From assembly GCA_044225795.1 (NCBI GenBank), contig JBGAIF010000001.1, positions 930,001-994,000 of the forward strand: DNA of 64,000 bases, read 5' to 3'. The translations under genes and the position numbers were made by a program. This DNA is from Nemorincola sp044225795 (GTDB taxonomy: Bacteria > Bacteroidota > Bacteroidia > Chitinophagales > Chitinophagaceae). Under the pieces are notes generated by a model, which was not told the DNA's origin, did no database searches, and saw nothing but the letters and a program-made list of their open reading frames with translations. Positions 34,952 to 44,802 of the stretch are shown here, in pieces. Position 1 is the stretch's first letter. Every line of letters starts with the position of its first letter.

Positions 34952-36013
34952 TTAAAATTTGGGGCAAACAGTCTTCCTGGCTGCGCTTTTGTCACTGTAA
35001 TTTCCTGTGAAGAATACGGTGAATTCCGTTCCACCTCTTGAATTACTGGCAGTAGAAAGTGTAGATGTATTCACGTCATAACTCAATGCTGCCGACAACG
35101 TTTTATATTTTACTTTCACTACGGGTATAAAAGCGTCATTTACACGATAGTAGCATCCCGCAGATATCACAAAGAGGTTTTCCATACCCTTCACCTGCGT
35201 CCAGTTCACCATTCCGCCACCTATTATTTCATTATAGGTCCCCTGCAGGGCATAGTTACCCTGTAGCTGAAAGGAAATATTGTCATTGACCATGCAGCTC
35301 ATTGCGGCACTACCGTTCCACCGGATATTCTCAGATACCTTTGGGTTATGGAAATAAGATAGTATCGGTTGTGAGAAGTGATAACCCGATGCTCCGAATA
35401 CATAGCTCATGCGGTTATTCTCTCCTCGGCTGGTGTTATAACTCACGCCGCCGCCCATATCCCACATCGCGAGTTTAGCGCTGGGTATATTTTCCATAGA
35501 CGGGTTACTGGCCTGGTACAAGCCGCCGATGAACTGATTATTGAATGTTGATTTGCTAGGATCGAAACTGTACTGTACATACCCCCCGGTAAAGCCTACA
35601 GACAGGTAGGTGTTGTGATTCGGATCAATTGATTTATTGTAGTTGATAGCAGGGTAGAAAGCAGATATTTTGTAATCAATGCTTCCCGCCTTATCTACAT
35701 ACCCCAACATTCCGAAGCTGAAAAAGTCATCCGATGTTTTGCTGGCAGAGAAATGTGTTTCCGCCGAAAATACTCCCGTAACGTAAGGATGGGATATACT
35801 GCTCCACTGGGTTCTGTAAAATGCACCAAGCTTATAGTCGTCTTCAAAAACTCCGATCAGTGCGGGGTTGCGTAAGATGGATGTTTCATAAAATTGCGAG
35901 AAGTGTATATCTGCCTGCGCTTTCGAAGCCAGCGGCGAAAGTACCAGGCATAGCCCGGCAGCCAGTTGCAGGAAATGGTTGCTCCAATTTGTCCTCGTGC
36001 TCTTCTGTTTCAT
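34952..36013 (-). CDS. PorP/SprF-family type IX secretion membrane protein
   Basis: Outer-membrane beta-barrel of 353 residues with signal peptide (LQLAAGLCLVLSPLASKAQA). The mature start DIHFSQFYETSILRNPALIG and GAFYRTQWSSI segment are diagnostic of the PorP/SprF family. SprF-type proteins are needed for secretion or surface attachment of one particular partner carrying a type B C-terminal domain, and here that partner is the giant PKD protein encoded 11 bp upstream on the same strand. The ATG at 36013 (MKQKSTRT) is preferred to the open frame reaching 36079, which would overlap the upstream gene. The gene ends at a terminator. Confidence 0.93.
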   Translation of the reverse strand: MKQKSTRTNWSNHFLQLAAGLCLVLSPLASKAQADIHFSQFYETSILRNPALIGVFEDDYKLGAFYRTQWSSISHPYVTGVFSAETHFSASKTSDDFFSFGMLGYVDKAGSIDYKISAFYPAINYNKSIDPNHNTYLSVGFTGGYVQYSFDPSKSTFNNQFIGGLYQASNPSMENIPSAKLAMWDMGGGVSYNTSRGENNRMSYVFGASGYHFSQPILSYFHNPKVSENIRWNGSAAMSCMVNDNISFQLQGNYALQGTYNEIIGGGMVNWTQVKGMENLFVISAGCYYRVNDAFIPVVKVKYKTLSAALSYDVNTSTLSTASNSRGGTEFTVFFTGNYSDKSAARKTVCPKF

Positions 36014-36024
36014 ACTCGGTTCAT

Positions 36025-39000
36025 TTATCGGATTAAGGTCACATCGCCCTTGATGTTTATAGGTTCTCCTGTTTCGCATATTGCGTCAAGCACATATACA
36101 TATACATCCGGCCGTGGAGGCGCACCTGCGAATGAGCCGTCCCATGCTGCAGATGCGTCATTGATCTCAAAATTATTACGTTCGAACAGCAACTGGCCCC
36201 AGCGGTTGTATATACGGAAGTGGGCGATAGATTTCACGCCAATGCCACGTGGATAGTATATATCGTTTTGCCCGTCACCATTAGGCGTGAACGTGTTTGG
36301 CATGAATATCTGGCTCTTGTCGCAGAAGATATGTATCGTCACCGTATCGTTTGACTTACACCCGTGTATAGAAGTAACATTCACTTCGTAAGTGGTGGTA
36401 ACAGATGTTGTGGCTATAGGAGCGGCACAACTGTCGCAGCTTAGAGTAGCATCCTTGCCCCAGCTATACACTGCTACATTCTCACCGGTTGCCTCCAGTT
36501 GTGCGGCTGAGCCCTCTATGAGCCGCTGATCGGGTCCGGCATCCACAGTAGGCAGCGGGTATATGATCAGTTTTACATAATCTGTGTCTGGTATGCAGCT
36601 TCCCAGTTTAGCAATGACCATATAGTTGGTCGTAGTGGCCGGTGAAGCATACGGGTCTTTAGCATTTGCGCTGCTCAGTCCTGTAGCAGGTATCCACTGG
36701 TAATTGGTGCCGCCTGAATCATGCAATTGCACAACTACATTCTTGCATATCGCTGTGTCACCGGTAGCGTGGCTTACCGTTTTGTATTTAAGGCCTACCA
36801 GCACAGTGTCTGAATTAGTACACTGGAACTCATCAGTGCCGACAACAGTATATGTAGTTACGATAGTAGGTGATGCCTTGGTCGGATTACAGTTAGAGCA
36901 GGTTACATTAGTTGTAGGGCTCCAGACATAAGATACACCACCATCAGCAGAGAGTGTCGCAGCGTCGCCCAGACATACTATAGTGTCCGTACTTGCCACA
37001 ATATCGGGCAGTGCATGAACTACAAGATTGGCGGTCATAGAATCGCGGCAACCCCAGCCATCCACAGCGAGTAATGACACGGGATAGGTGCCAACGGCGT
37101 TATAAACATAGGTTGGTGATAGTACGCTCGTTGTTGATCCATCAGACATGGTCCAAAGCAATGACGTAATGGTAGAGAAATAACTGAATGAAGTATCTGT
37201 GAACGTGATCGGTTGGTTGATACATACCGGATTCGTTGTGAAGCCGGCACGTACAATATCCACTTTGATCGTGTCAACACCCATGCTTGAGTTCTCACAT
37301 CCCGTGTTATCACTGAGTATCAGTTTCGGCACATACGATCCCGGCAGCACGTACACATGGTCAGTGCTGTCGGTGTAAGACATCTTGCTGGTCGTACCAT
37401 CCGAGAAGTCCCAGGTAACTGTAGGTACGTTGGTAATAAGCGCTTTGAATTTGACGGTAAGCGGGCTGCATCCACTGAGCGGGGAATAAGAGAAAGAACC
37501 AGCATATCCATATACATTGGCATGTCCCCATGCTGTATCTGTACAACCATAACCGTTTGACGAAACAAGCATTACTGTATAGTATCCGGTCAGTGTGTAC
37601 AGGTCCGTAGGATTCATCAGTGAAGAGCCGGAACCATCTCCGAAATCCCAAATATAACTCGTAGCTCCGGTGCTCGTATTGTAGAAGTTGGTTTTCAATG
37701 GAGGGCATATTGAGAAAGAATCTACCATATAGAAAGAAGCGGTGACTTTAGTAACGATTATGTATCCTGCCATGGTCGATGTATCCTTACACCCATGGCT
37801 ATCGGTCACTATCAGGCGAACAGTGTAGCTACCGGTAGCTGAATATGTATGCCATGGAGAAGCGAGTGCAGACTTTGTTCCATCTCCGAAATCCCAATCC
37901 CAAGATGCAGCGCTCGTACTGGCATCTATGAACTGAGTACTGTCGCCAAGGCAAGGATATTGGTAGGCGTGGAAATTAGCTGTTGGCCTGTATACCGTTA
38001 CCAGTGGTAAGGTGTTACTGTCCACGCAGCCAATATCATCTGTAACCACCAGTTTCGTCAGGAAAGTACCAGCCTTCACAAAAGTGTGTGACACCGAGTT
38101 GGTGAACACGGTAGCCGTTCCGCCATCTCCGAACGACCATGCGTATTTGATGAATGTAGTGCCCGGCGCATCAGTGCTGGCATCCTTGAAGGTGACATTG
38201 AGTGGCCAGCACCCGGTAGCCGGTGAAGCAGTAAAGCTAACATCAGGATGGCCTACCGTGACGTAGTTTTTCTTCTCCAACGTATCGTAGCAACCGTTCT
38301 GGTCCATGGTAATGAGTCTGATCGATTGCAATCCCGGCACATGCATAGTGTCTATGTATGTATACACCCCGGCACTGTCCTTCGATATCCCTATGCTATG
38401 CCACCAGATCCCTATGATCGAACCGCTCGTTATTTTGGCCGTGAAAGTATCCACTTCATCACGGCATAATCGTAGTCGGCTGGCTGTAAAGTCCACCACG
38501 GGCCGTGTAAGGTCTACACTGAATCTGAAAGTATCTCTGCACCCGCTCCCGGAATTATAGGTAGCCAGATACCCGTTATATACAATTGGAGAGGGGTAGT
38601 CATGAGTTGGATTTGACACCGTAGAAGTGGCACCGTCACCGAAGACCCACGTACGGCTATCATCACCATAAGAGAGGTCTGTAAAGTTGACCCTGTTCTT
38701 CGGAGAACATTGGACAGAAACACCCGCCTTAGCCATCGGCGAGTCAACAATGATAGGTATCGGAATGACCGACTTAGGACCAATGCACCCATGATAAGAT
38801 GCGTAAACTGTTGCCGTATAAATGCCCGGTAAAGGAGGTAGCCATACAATAGTATCGCCAGGGCCACTCATTCCCGCTATGGGACTGAATTTTGCCCAAA
38901 AGTAATCGGCCGGACCGGTTATGATCTTAAATGCAACTGTTACGGGATGTCCGTAACACACATGCGACGGAAGCACAACTGCCGACACTGTCGGCGGATC

Positions 39001-40587
39001 GCCAACGAATATAGTACCCGTATCAGATATTGTACAACCATTTACAGTAGTAATGGTCAGCTTGGTCTTATATACACCTACTGCTGTATAGGTGTGCGGG
39101 TAGGGTATAGCAGGTGCCCCGGTTCCGCTAAGAGTGGCGCCATCACCAAAATCCCATGTGTAGGAACCAACTGGATAAGGGTATTTGGGAGGGATTATAA
39201 CAGTAGTATCAGGCTCCCAGGTATAGAGGTAATAAGAAAATTTCACTGTTAGCGGCCGGCAGCCATCTTGAGGGGTATCTATCAGGGTCAGGTACATGTC
39301 ATAAAGCGTATCAGTCTTCTTTATGGTAGTCACGCATCCTGTAGCAGGGTCTGTTCCGCTCAGTATTATGTCTCTGACACCGCGCCAAGTGTATGTATGT
39401 GTAACCGGAGTCCCGATTCCGGTACCACCATCTCCGAAAGACCACGCATAGCTTACACCGGGAGGCCCGCTGGCAGAAAACGTAATGCCAACCGGTGGCG
39501 GACATGGTTGTGCCGGCGATTGTGTCAGCGTTATCTTCGGCCCTGCAATTACTGTTATCGGGTGTTTTACAGTATCATAACAGGTGCCATCGAAAATTAC
39601 AAGGGTTACTGTATACGTTCCTACAGAGCCATACAGGTGTGTTCCATCTACGGTTACATCGTGCCCTCCATCGCCAAAATACCAATCTTGGGAAATGTGC
39701 GGACTGCTTTTATCTATAAAAGTGGCCGCAGAGTTCTGGCACACAACGGAAGGTGTGGTAAATGCTGCTGTAATATTGCTTACATATATGTATGATGGTT
39801 TTATCACGCTGTCAACACAGCCATTGCCATCTGTTACGGTCAGTTTTACAGTATATGCCCCTACACTGCCATAACTATGAGTTGGACTGGTAAGTGAAGA
39901 GCCTCCGCCATCTCCGAAATCCCATTTATAGCTAAGGCCCGGCGTGCCCGTACTGATATTCGTAAATGCGGCTACTCCCGGAGGTTTGCAATAATAGGTC
40001 GTCGCATAAAAATCAGCCACGGGAGGTGGTAGCACATGAATATAACGGGGAAGCGTAAGCGTAGCTGTACACCCTGCTGCATTTGTTGCTGTAAGGGTGA
40101 TCATGTAGTATCCGGGAGATGCGTAAGTATGTATTGGCGATGGCGATGGGTCCGTTGTTCCATCTCCGAAGCTCCACAAGTAGGTGATCGCACCGGGTAC
40201 ACCGCCAACAGTGGTGCTGGTAAATGTGATAGGTGAATTCGGACAGGGGGTTGTGTCCGAACAGGTAAAGGACACCGTCGGGTCAGGGTACACGGTTATC
40301 GTCATGGTTGTCGTGATCGGCCCGCCCGGACCATAAACCGTGAGCTTCACTATATAGGTACCTGGTTTCAGGAAGCTGGTAGAAGGATCCTTCAAGACAG
40401 ATGTTGTGCCTGTACCGAAATCCCAAAAATAACTGGTAGCACCTGTAGAGGTATTGGTAAAGTTCACCACAAGCGGGGCACACCCGGCAGTAACGTCGGC
40501 GGTAAAACCTGCTGTAAGAGCTTTTGCTGAGAATCCTGTGATCACAAAAAAGCACAGGAATAAGGATAGGCGTAAAAAGAGTTTCAT
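36025..40587 (-). CDS. Giant PKD-repeat surface protein with type IX secretion (gliding-motility-associated) C-terminal domain
   Basis: 1520 residues, exported to the cell surface through the type IX system. Signal peptide MKLFLRLSLFLCFFVITGFS, then about a dozen PKD beta-sandwich repeats marked by WDFGDG-like cores (YLWSFGDGT, YKWDFGDGG, WDWDFGDGT, YIWDFGDGS and others), two more Ig-like/cadherin-like modules near 1170-1400, and a C-terminal CTD type B of about 90 residues (MPNTFTPNGDGQNDIY, RIYNRWGQLLFE, PDVYVYVLDA). Probably an adhesin or filament-like protein. A PorP/SprF-type gene follows 11 bp downstream, its likely dedicated secretion partner. The protein is highly Thr/Pro/Gly-rich, and the PKD repeats are diverged enough that DNA repeats are only imperfect. 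Confidence 0.93.
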   Translation of the reverse strand: MKLFLRLSLFLCFFVITGFSAKALTAGFTADVTAGCAPLVVNFTNTSTGATSYFWDFGTGTTSVLKDPSTSFLKPGTYIVKLTVYGPGGPITTTMTITVYPDPTVSFTCSDTTPCPNSPITFTSTTVGGVPGAITYLWSFGDGTTDPSPSPIHTYASPGYYMITLTATNAAGCTATLTLPRYIHVLPPPVADFYATTYYCKPPGVAAFTNISTGTPGLSYKWDFGDGGGSSLTSPTHSYGSVGAYTVKLTVTDGNGCVDSVIKPSYIYVSNITAAFTTPSVVCQNSAATFIDKSSPHISQDWYFGDGGHDVTVDGTHLYGSVGTYTVTLVIFDGTCYDTVKHPITVIAGPKITLTQSPAQPCPPPVGITFSASGPPGVSYAWSFGDGGTGIGTPVTHTYTWRGVRDIILSGTDPATGCVTTIKKTDTLYDMYLTLIDTPQDGCRPLTVKFSYYLYTWEPDTTVIIPPKYPYPVGSYTWDFGDGATLSGTGAPAIPYPHTYTAVGVYKTKLTITTVNGCTISDTGTIFVGDPPTVSAVVLPSHVCYGHPVTVAFKIITGPADYFWAKFSPIAGMSGPGDTIVWLPPLPGIYTATVYASYHGCIGPKSVIPIPIIVDSPMAKAGVSVQCSPKNRVNFTDLSYGDDSRTWVFGDGATSTVSNPTHDYPSPIVYNGYLATYNSGSGCRDTFRFSVDLTRPVVDFTASRLRLCRDEVDTFTAKITSGSIIGIWWHSIGISKDSAGVYTYIDTMHVPGLQSIRLITMDQNGCYDTLEKKNYVTVGHPDVSFTASPATGCWPLNVTFKDASTDAPGTTFIKYAWSFGDGGTATVFTNSVSHTFVKAGTFLTKLVVTDDIGCVDSNTLPLVTVYRPTANFHAYQYPCLGDSTQFIDASTSAASWDWDFGDGTKSALASPWHTYSATGSYTVRLIVTDSHGCKDTSTMAGYIIVTKVTASFYMVDSFSICPPLKTNFYNTSTGATSYIWDFGDGSGSSLMNPTDLYTLTGYYTVMLVSSNGYGCTDTAWGHANVYGYAGSFSYSPLSGCSPLTVKFKALITNVPTVTWDFSDGTTSKMSYTDSTDHVYVLPGSYVPKLILSDNTGCENSSMGVDTIKVDIVRAGFTTNPVCINQPITFTDTSFSYFSTITSLLWTMSDGSTTSVLSPTYVYNAVGTYPVSLLAVDGWGCRDSMTANLVVHALPDIVASTDTIVCLGDAATLSADGGVSYVWSPTTNVTCSNCNPTKASPTIVTTYTVVGTDEFQCTNSDTVLVGLKYKTVSHATGDTAICKNVVVQLHDSGGTNYQWIPATGLSSANAKDPYASPATTTNYMVIAKLGSCIPDTDYVKLIIYPLPTVDAGPDQRLIEGSAAQLEATGENVAVYSWGKDATLSCDSCAAPIATTSVTTTYEVNVTSIHGCKSNDTVTIHIFCDKSQIFMPNTFTPNGDGQNDIYYPRGIGVKSIAHFRIYNRWGQLLFERNNFEINDASAAWDGSFAGAPPRPDVYVYVLDAICETGEPINIKGDVTLIR

Positions 40588-40764
40588 AAGGCTGGTATTA
40601 AAAAGGAGTATCGGAAAAGGTTGTTAAATTAATTTTAAGATTCAGTGAAAGTTCAGTGGTGCCGATATTCGCCTGACGGACTTGTCCGGGTTTAAATAGT
40701 CAATATTCTTCGATTATAAAAATAGCTAATAATGTTGTGAAATACAAACAAATAAAGAAATTTA

Positions 40765-40798
40765 TTGATGCACATGATTAAAATTTTGAATATCTTTG
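40765..40798 (+). promoter_or_regulatory. Promoter of pheS: TTG (40765) and -7 TATCTTTG (40791-40798)
   Basis: The two boxes are 23 bp apart and the -7 box ends 6 bp before the ATG; the transcript would have a leader of only a few bases. The rest of the 217-bp gap to the divergent PKD gene shows no other clear signal. Confidence 0.6.
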
Positions 40799-40804
40799 TC
40801 GCCT

Positions 40805-41830
40805 ATGCCATCTTTACAGGAGTTAATTAAGACCCACGAGCAGGATATCAATGCTTTTACCCCCGCCGATGCCGCCGACCTGGAGCAGTTCCGCATCCGT
40901 TTTCTGGGCACCAAGGGTATTGTAAAAGAACTGGGCGGAGAGATAAAGAACGTACCGGCTGAACAGCGTAAAGAGGCCGGCCAGCTTATGAACGCCTTCA
41001 AGCAACTGGCGGAAGAAAAGTACAATTCTTTTAAGGAGCAGATGCAGGATACGGCCGCTTCCGGCCCGTCGGTAGATATCACCCTGCCCGGTTCGGCATT
41101 GCCAGCGGGCACAAGGCATCCGCTGAGGGTGGTGGAGAATGAGATAGTGGATATTTTTCAGAAGATTGGATTCAGCGTGGCCACCGGCCCCGAGATAGAG
41201 GACGACTGGCACAACTTCTCTTCCCTCAATATGCCGGAGCACCATCCGGCAAGGGATATGCAGGATACTTTTTACATCTCTCAAAACCCTGACTGGGTGC
41301 TGCGAACGCACACTTCATCGGTTCAGGCCCGCATACTGGAAACACAACCGTTGCCCGTGCGCGTGATCTGCCCGGGCAGGGTATATCGCAACGAGACCAT
41401 ATCAGCGCGCGCGCACTGCTTCTTTCACCAGTGCGAGGGCCTGTATGTGGACAAGCATGTATCATTTGCTGACCTGAAACAAACATTGTACTATTTTGTG
41501 ACGGAGATGTTCGGTGCCGATACCAAGGTGCGTTTCCGCCCGTCCTACTTTCCGTTCACAGAGCCCAGCGCGGAGATGGATATTTCCTGCACCGTGTGTG
41601 GTGGCAAGGGTTGCGGCTTGTGTAAGCATACCGGTTGGGTAGAGATACTGGGCTGTGGCATGGTGCACCCCAACATGCTCCGCAACTTCGGAATAGATCC
41701 CGAAGTATATACCGGCTTTGCATTTGGCATGGGTGTAGAGCGTATCACACAGATAAAGTTCCAGGTCAATGACCTGCGTTTATATTCACAGAACGATGTG
41801 CGTTTTCTCCGGCAGTTCCGGTCGTTGTAG
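40805..41830 (+). CDS. pheS: Phenylalanyl-tRNA synthetase alpha subunit
   Basis: Catalytic subunit of the alpha2beta2 enzyme that charges tRNA-Phe; 341 residues. N-terminal coiled coil (~1-85) for tRNA binding, then class II motif 1 HPARDMQDTFYI, motif 2 RVYRNETISARAHCFFHQ-type segment (~195-215) and motif 3 FAFGMGVERI (~315). The start is the ATG at 40805; an upstream TTG lies inside the promoter. pheT is not in the window, so the two subunits are unlinked here, as is usual in Bacteroidota. Confidence 0.97.
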   Translation: MPSLQELIKTHEQDINAFTPADAADLEQFRIRFLGTKGIVKELGGEIKNVPAEQRKEAGQLMNAFKQLAEEKYNSFKEQMQDTAASGPSVDITLPGSALPAGTRHPLRVVENEIVDIFQKIGFSVATGPEIEDDWHNFSSLNMPEHHPARDMQDTFYISQNPDWVLRTHTSSVQARILETQPLPVRVICPGRVYRNETISARAHCFFHQCEGLYVDKHVSFADLKQTLYYFVTEMFGADTKVRFRPSYFPFTEPSAEMDISCTVCGGKGCGLCKHTGWVEILGCGMVHPNMLRNFGIDPEVYTGFAFGMGVERITQIKFQVNDLRLYSQNDVRFLRQFRSL

Positions 41831-41855
41831 CGTCGCGTATTTATAGATCGCTTTC

Positions 41856-42839
41856 ATGATCCTTGTTACAGGTGCGAGTGGTTTTCTTGGCAGGCATCTT
41901 GTCCGGTATCTATCGGCAAAAGGTGAGCAGGTACGTGCATTGTACCATAGCCATGCGCCTGGCGACGACCTGAAAGCATTGCCCGGCGTGGAGTGGTGCC
42001 GGGGCGACCTCCTGGACATTTATACAGTGGAAGAAGTGATGAACGGCATCAGTGATGTGTACCACTGCGCTGCCATCGTTTCGTTTGAGCCGGGGCAAAG
42101 TGAACAGATACTTCATTTCAATACCGAAAGCACCGCAAACATTGTGAACCAGGCGCTGGAGCAGGGCATACGCAAAATGGTGTATGTCAGTTCCATAGCG
42201 GCTCTGGGACGCACAGGGCAGCCCGGAAAGCACATTACTGAAGAGGAAGAATGGGAAGAAAGCAGGCACAATTCCACCTATGCGGTAAGCAAATACCGGG
42301 CGGAGATGGAAGTGTGGCGCGGTATAGGAGAGGGGCTCAATGCCGCCATCGTCAACCCGGGCATCATACTCGGACAAGCAGCGCCGCATGAGCTGGCATC
42401 CCGCCTCATGAACATAGTATATAAGGAGTTCCCGTTCTATTCAAGGGGCGTCAATTCCTGGGTTGACGTAGAGGATGTGGTGAAGATAATGGTCATGCTG
42501 ATGCATTCGGATATATCCGCCCAGCGTTATATCATCAGCGCCGGAAACTTCTCTTATAAGGATATATTTGCGATGATGGCAAAGGCGCTGAATAAGAAAG
42601 CGCCGGGTATCTATATATCCCCCTTCGTTACCGGCATAGGGTGGCGGCTCAGTGCATTGCTGGCTGCTGTTACCGGAAAGCCCTCGGTCATCACCCGGGA
42701 GACGGCAAAAAGCTCGAATGCCATATGTAATTATGATAACCGGAAACTCCTGGACACCTTTCCCGGCTTCAATTATACCCCGATAGACCAGGCCATAGAA
42801 CGTATGGCAAGGTATTTTCATGAAACAAGGAAAAAGTAG
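41856..42839 (+). CDS. Extended SDR / NAD-dependent epimerase-dehydratase
   Basis: 327 residues with the Rossmann motif VTGASGFLGRHL (4-15) and the catalytic pair in STYAVSKYRAEM (Tyr/Lys at ~145/149), after VSSIAALG. Closest in layout to the dihydroflavonol-reductase/HpnA-like branch of extended SDRs, including the SWVDVEDVVKIMVMLM segment in the C-terminal substrate domain. The substrate cannot be fixed. It starts 25 bp after pheS and may be co-transcribed with it. Confidence 0.88.
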   Translation: MILVTGASGFLGRHLVRYLSAKGEQVRALYHSHAPGDDLKALPGVEWCRGDLLDIYTVEEVMNGISDVYHCAAIVSFEPGQSEQILHFNTESTANIVNQALEQGIRKMVYVSSIAALGRTGQPGKHITEEEEWEESRHNSTYAVSKYRAEMEVWRGIGEGLNAAIVNPGIILGQAAPHELASRLMNIVYKEFPFYSRGVNSWVDVEDVVKIMVMLMHSDISAQRYIISAGNFSYKDIFAMMAKALNKKAPGIYISPFVTGIGWRLSALLAAVTGKPSVITRETAKSSNAICNYDNRKLLDTFPGFNYTPIDQAIERMARYFHETRKK

Positions 42840-43014
42840 CCTTATATTTTATTTTTAACAAAAACAGTCGTAAACTTGCAGCAGGAAACAAAGTTTTTCC
42901 AGCCTTCATTCAGTTTATCTGAGAAATCCCCCTTGTAATTACAGTTCAAAATAGTTCAGGTTATTTTTCAATAAGCCGGTTTAAAGATCAAAATTCTTCA
43001 GAAAAAAATACAAG

Positions 43015-44706
43015 ATGCCTTACGACATTTCGCAGCTAAATGATATGCTCATTCCTGAGCTGGTAGATGTAGCTGATAACTTAAAAATTCACAATGCCGC
43101 TTCCCTCGATAAAAAAACCCTGGTGAACAGGATACTTGAGGCACAAGCCGACAATCTCAAACAAATGGAAGACGAACCAAAGAAGCGCAGAGCGCGTAAA
43201 CCCAAAGAAGATAATGCGGCTGCTGAACCTTCAGCAGCGCCAACACCTGCCGCAGATGCTGCTGACACCGGTGATGCCGGTGATGCCGGTGAGAAACGCC
43301 GACGCCTGCGCAAGCCGAAGGAAGACCGTATGCCTGCGCCTCCGCAGCCATTGTTCAAAAAAGAAATGAACACGCCTCCTCCTGTTGCCGCCAATGATGA
43401 AGAAGAAACTTCTGCTCCGGAAGCCTCAGCAGGAACAGAAACTGCCGCAGGCAGCGGTATCATCATGCCCTCGGAAACAGAAAACCAGGCAGCACAGCAG
43501 CCCGAGGTAGAGCAGGAGCGCCCGCAGCACCAGCAACAGTTCAACCGCCGCCATCAGCGCGAAGAGAAACAATCAAATTTCAACCTGGAGTTCGAAGGCA
43601 TAGTAGCCAGCGAAGGCGTATTGGAAATGATGCCCGATGGGTACGGTTTCCTGCGCAGCAGCGACTACAACTATCTCAGCTCTCCCGATGATATCTATGT
43701 ATCTCCATCCCAGATCAAGTTGTTTGGTCTGAAAACAGGCGATACCGTTAAGGGTAATGTTCGCCCTCCTAAGGAAGGTGAAAAATACTTTGCCCTGTTG
43801 AAGGTTGAGACCATCAACGGGAGACTGCCGGACGAGATCCGCGACCGTGTACCGTTCGATTATCTCACGCCGCTATTCCCTTATGAGAAGCTGAGCCTTA
43901 CCACTACCGGCAGCAATTTCAGCACGCGTATCATGGACCTCTTCACGCCGATAGGCAAGGGACAGCGTGGCCTTATTGTGGCACAGCCTAAGACAGGTAA
44001 GACCATGTTACTGAAGGAAGTGGCCAACGCTATCGCGAAGAACCATCCCGAGTGTTACCTGATGATCGTACTTGTTGATGAGCGCCCGGAAGAAGTTACG
44101 GATATGCAGCGCAGCGTACATGCCGAGGTGATCGCCTCAACATTCGATGAGCCGGCTGATAAACACGTGAAAGTATCTACCATAGCCTTGCAGAAGGCGA
44201 AGCGCCTCGTTGAGGTTGGCCACGATGTGGTTATCCTGCTCGACTCTATCACCCGCCTTGCCCGTGCGCATAATACTGTGGCCCCGGCAAGCGGTAAGGT
44301 GCTGAGCGGTGGTGTGGAAGCAAACGCCATGCAGAAGCCTAAGCAGTTCTTCGGAGCCGCGCGTAAGATAGAGAACGGAGGTTCGCTCACTATCCTGGCG
44401 ACAGCACTGATTGACACAGGTTCCAAGATGGACGAAGTGATCTTTGAAGAATTCAAGGGAACCGGCAACATGGAGCTTCAGCTCGACCGTAAGCTGGCCA
44501 ACAAGCGTATATTCCCGGCCATCGATATCACTTCTTCATCTACACGCCGTGACGATCTGCTTCATGAGAAGGATGTGCAGAACAAGATGTGGCTGCTCCG
44601 CAATCACATTGCCGATATGAATACAGATGAGGCGATGCACTTCCTGCTGCAGCAGATGCGTGGCACTAAGAGCAATGAGGAGTTCCTCGCTACAATGAAT
44701 AAATAA
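43015..44706 (+). CDS. rho: Transcription termination factor Rho
   Basis: Hexameric RNA helicase that ends transcription; 563 residues. Rho N domain at 5-47, then a charged low-complexity insertion (~50-190, Ala/Pro/Glu/Gln-rich with an RRARKPK/RRRLRKPK pair), typical of Bacteroidota Rho. The RNA-binding cold-shock-like domain follows (EGVLEMMPDGYGFLRS...DIYVSPSQI, ~203-275), then the ATPase core with Walker A AQPKTGKT (~325-332), Walker B VVILLDSITRLARAHN (~405-420) and the R-loop segment GGSLTILATALIDTGSKMDE. The 175-bp leader is AT-rich and may be autoregulatory. Confidence 0.97.
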   Translation: MPYDISQLNDMLIPELVDVADNLKIHNAASLDKKTLVNRILEAQADNLKQMEDEPKKRRARKPKEDNAAAEPSAAPTPAADAADTGDAGDAGEKRRRLRKPKEDRMPAPPQPLFKKEMNTPPPVAANDEEETSAPEASAGTETAAGSGIIMPSETENQAAQQPEVEQERPQHQQQFNRRHQREEKQSNFNLEFEGIVASEGVLEMMPDGYGFLRSSDYNYLSSPDDIYVSPSQIKLFGLKTGDTVKGNVRPPKEGEKYFALLKVETINGRLPDEIRDRVPFDYLTPLFPYEKLSLTTTGSNFSTRIMDLFTPIGKGQRGLIVAQPKTGKTMLLKEVANAIAKNHPECYLMIVLVDERPEEVTDMQRSVHAEVIASTFDEPADKHVKVSTIALQKAKRLVEVGHDVVILLDSITRLARAHNTVAPASGKVLSGGVEANAMQKPKQFFGAARKIENGGSLTILATALIDTGSKMDEVIFEEFKGTGNMELQLDRKLANKRIFPAIDITSSSTRRDDLLHEKDVQNKMWLLRNHIADMNTDEAMHFLLQQMRGTKSNEEFLATMNK

Positions 44707-44730
44707 GCAGTTTCATATTGCATACGTTAA

Positions 44731-44755
44731 AGAGGGCGCTGGTGCGCCCTCTTTT
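44731..44755 (+). terminator. Rho-independent terminator of rho
   Basis: Perfect stem AGAGGGCGC / GCGCCCTCT with a TGGT loop and a following T run, 24 bp past the stop. Confidence 0.9.
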
Positions 44756-44802
44756 GCTTTAGCGGGGTATCAGGCAAATAATACTTAAATTTAACCTTCT
44801 GT

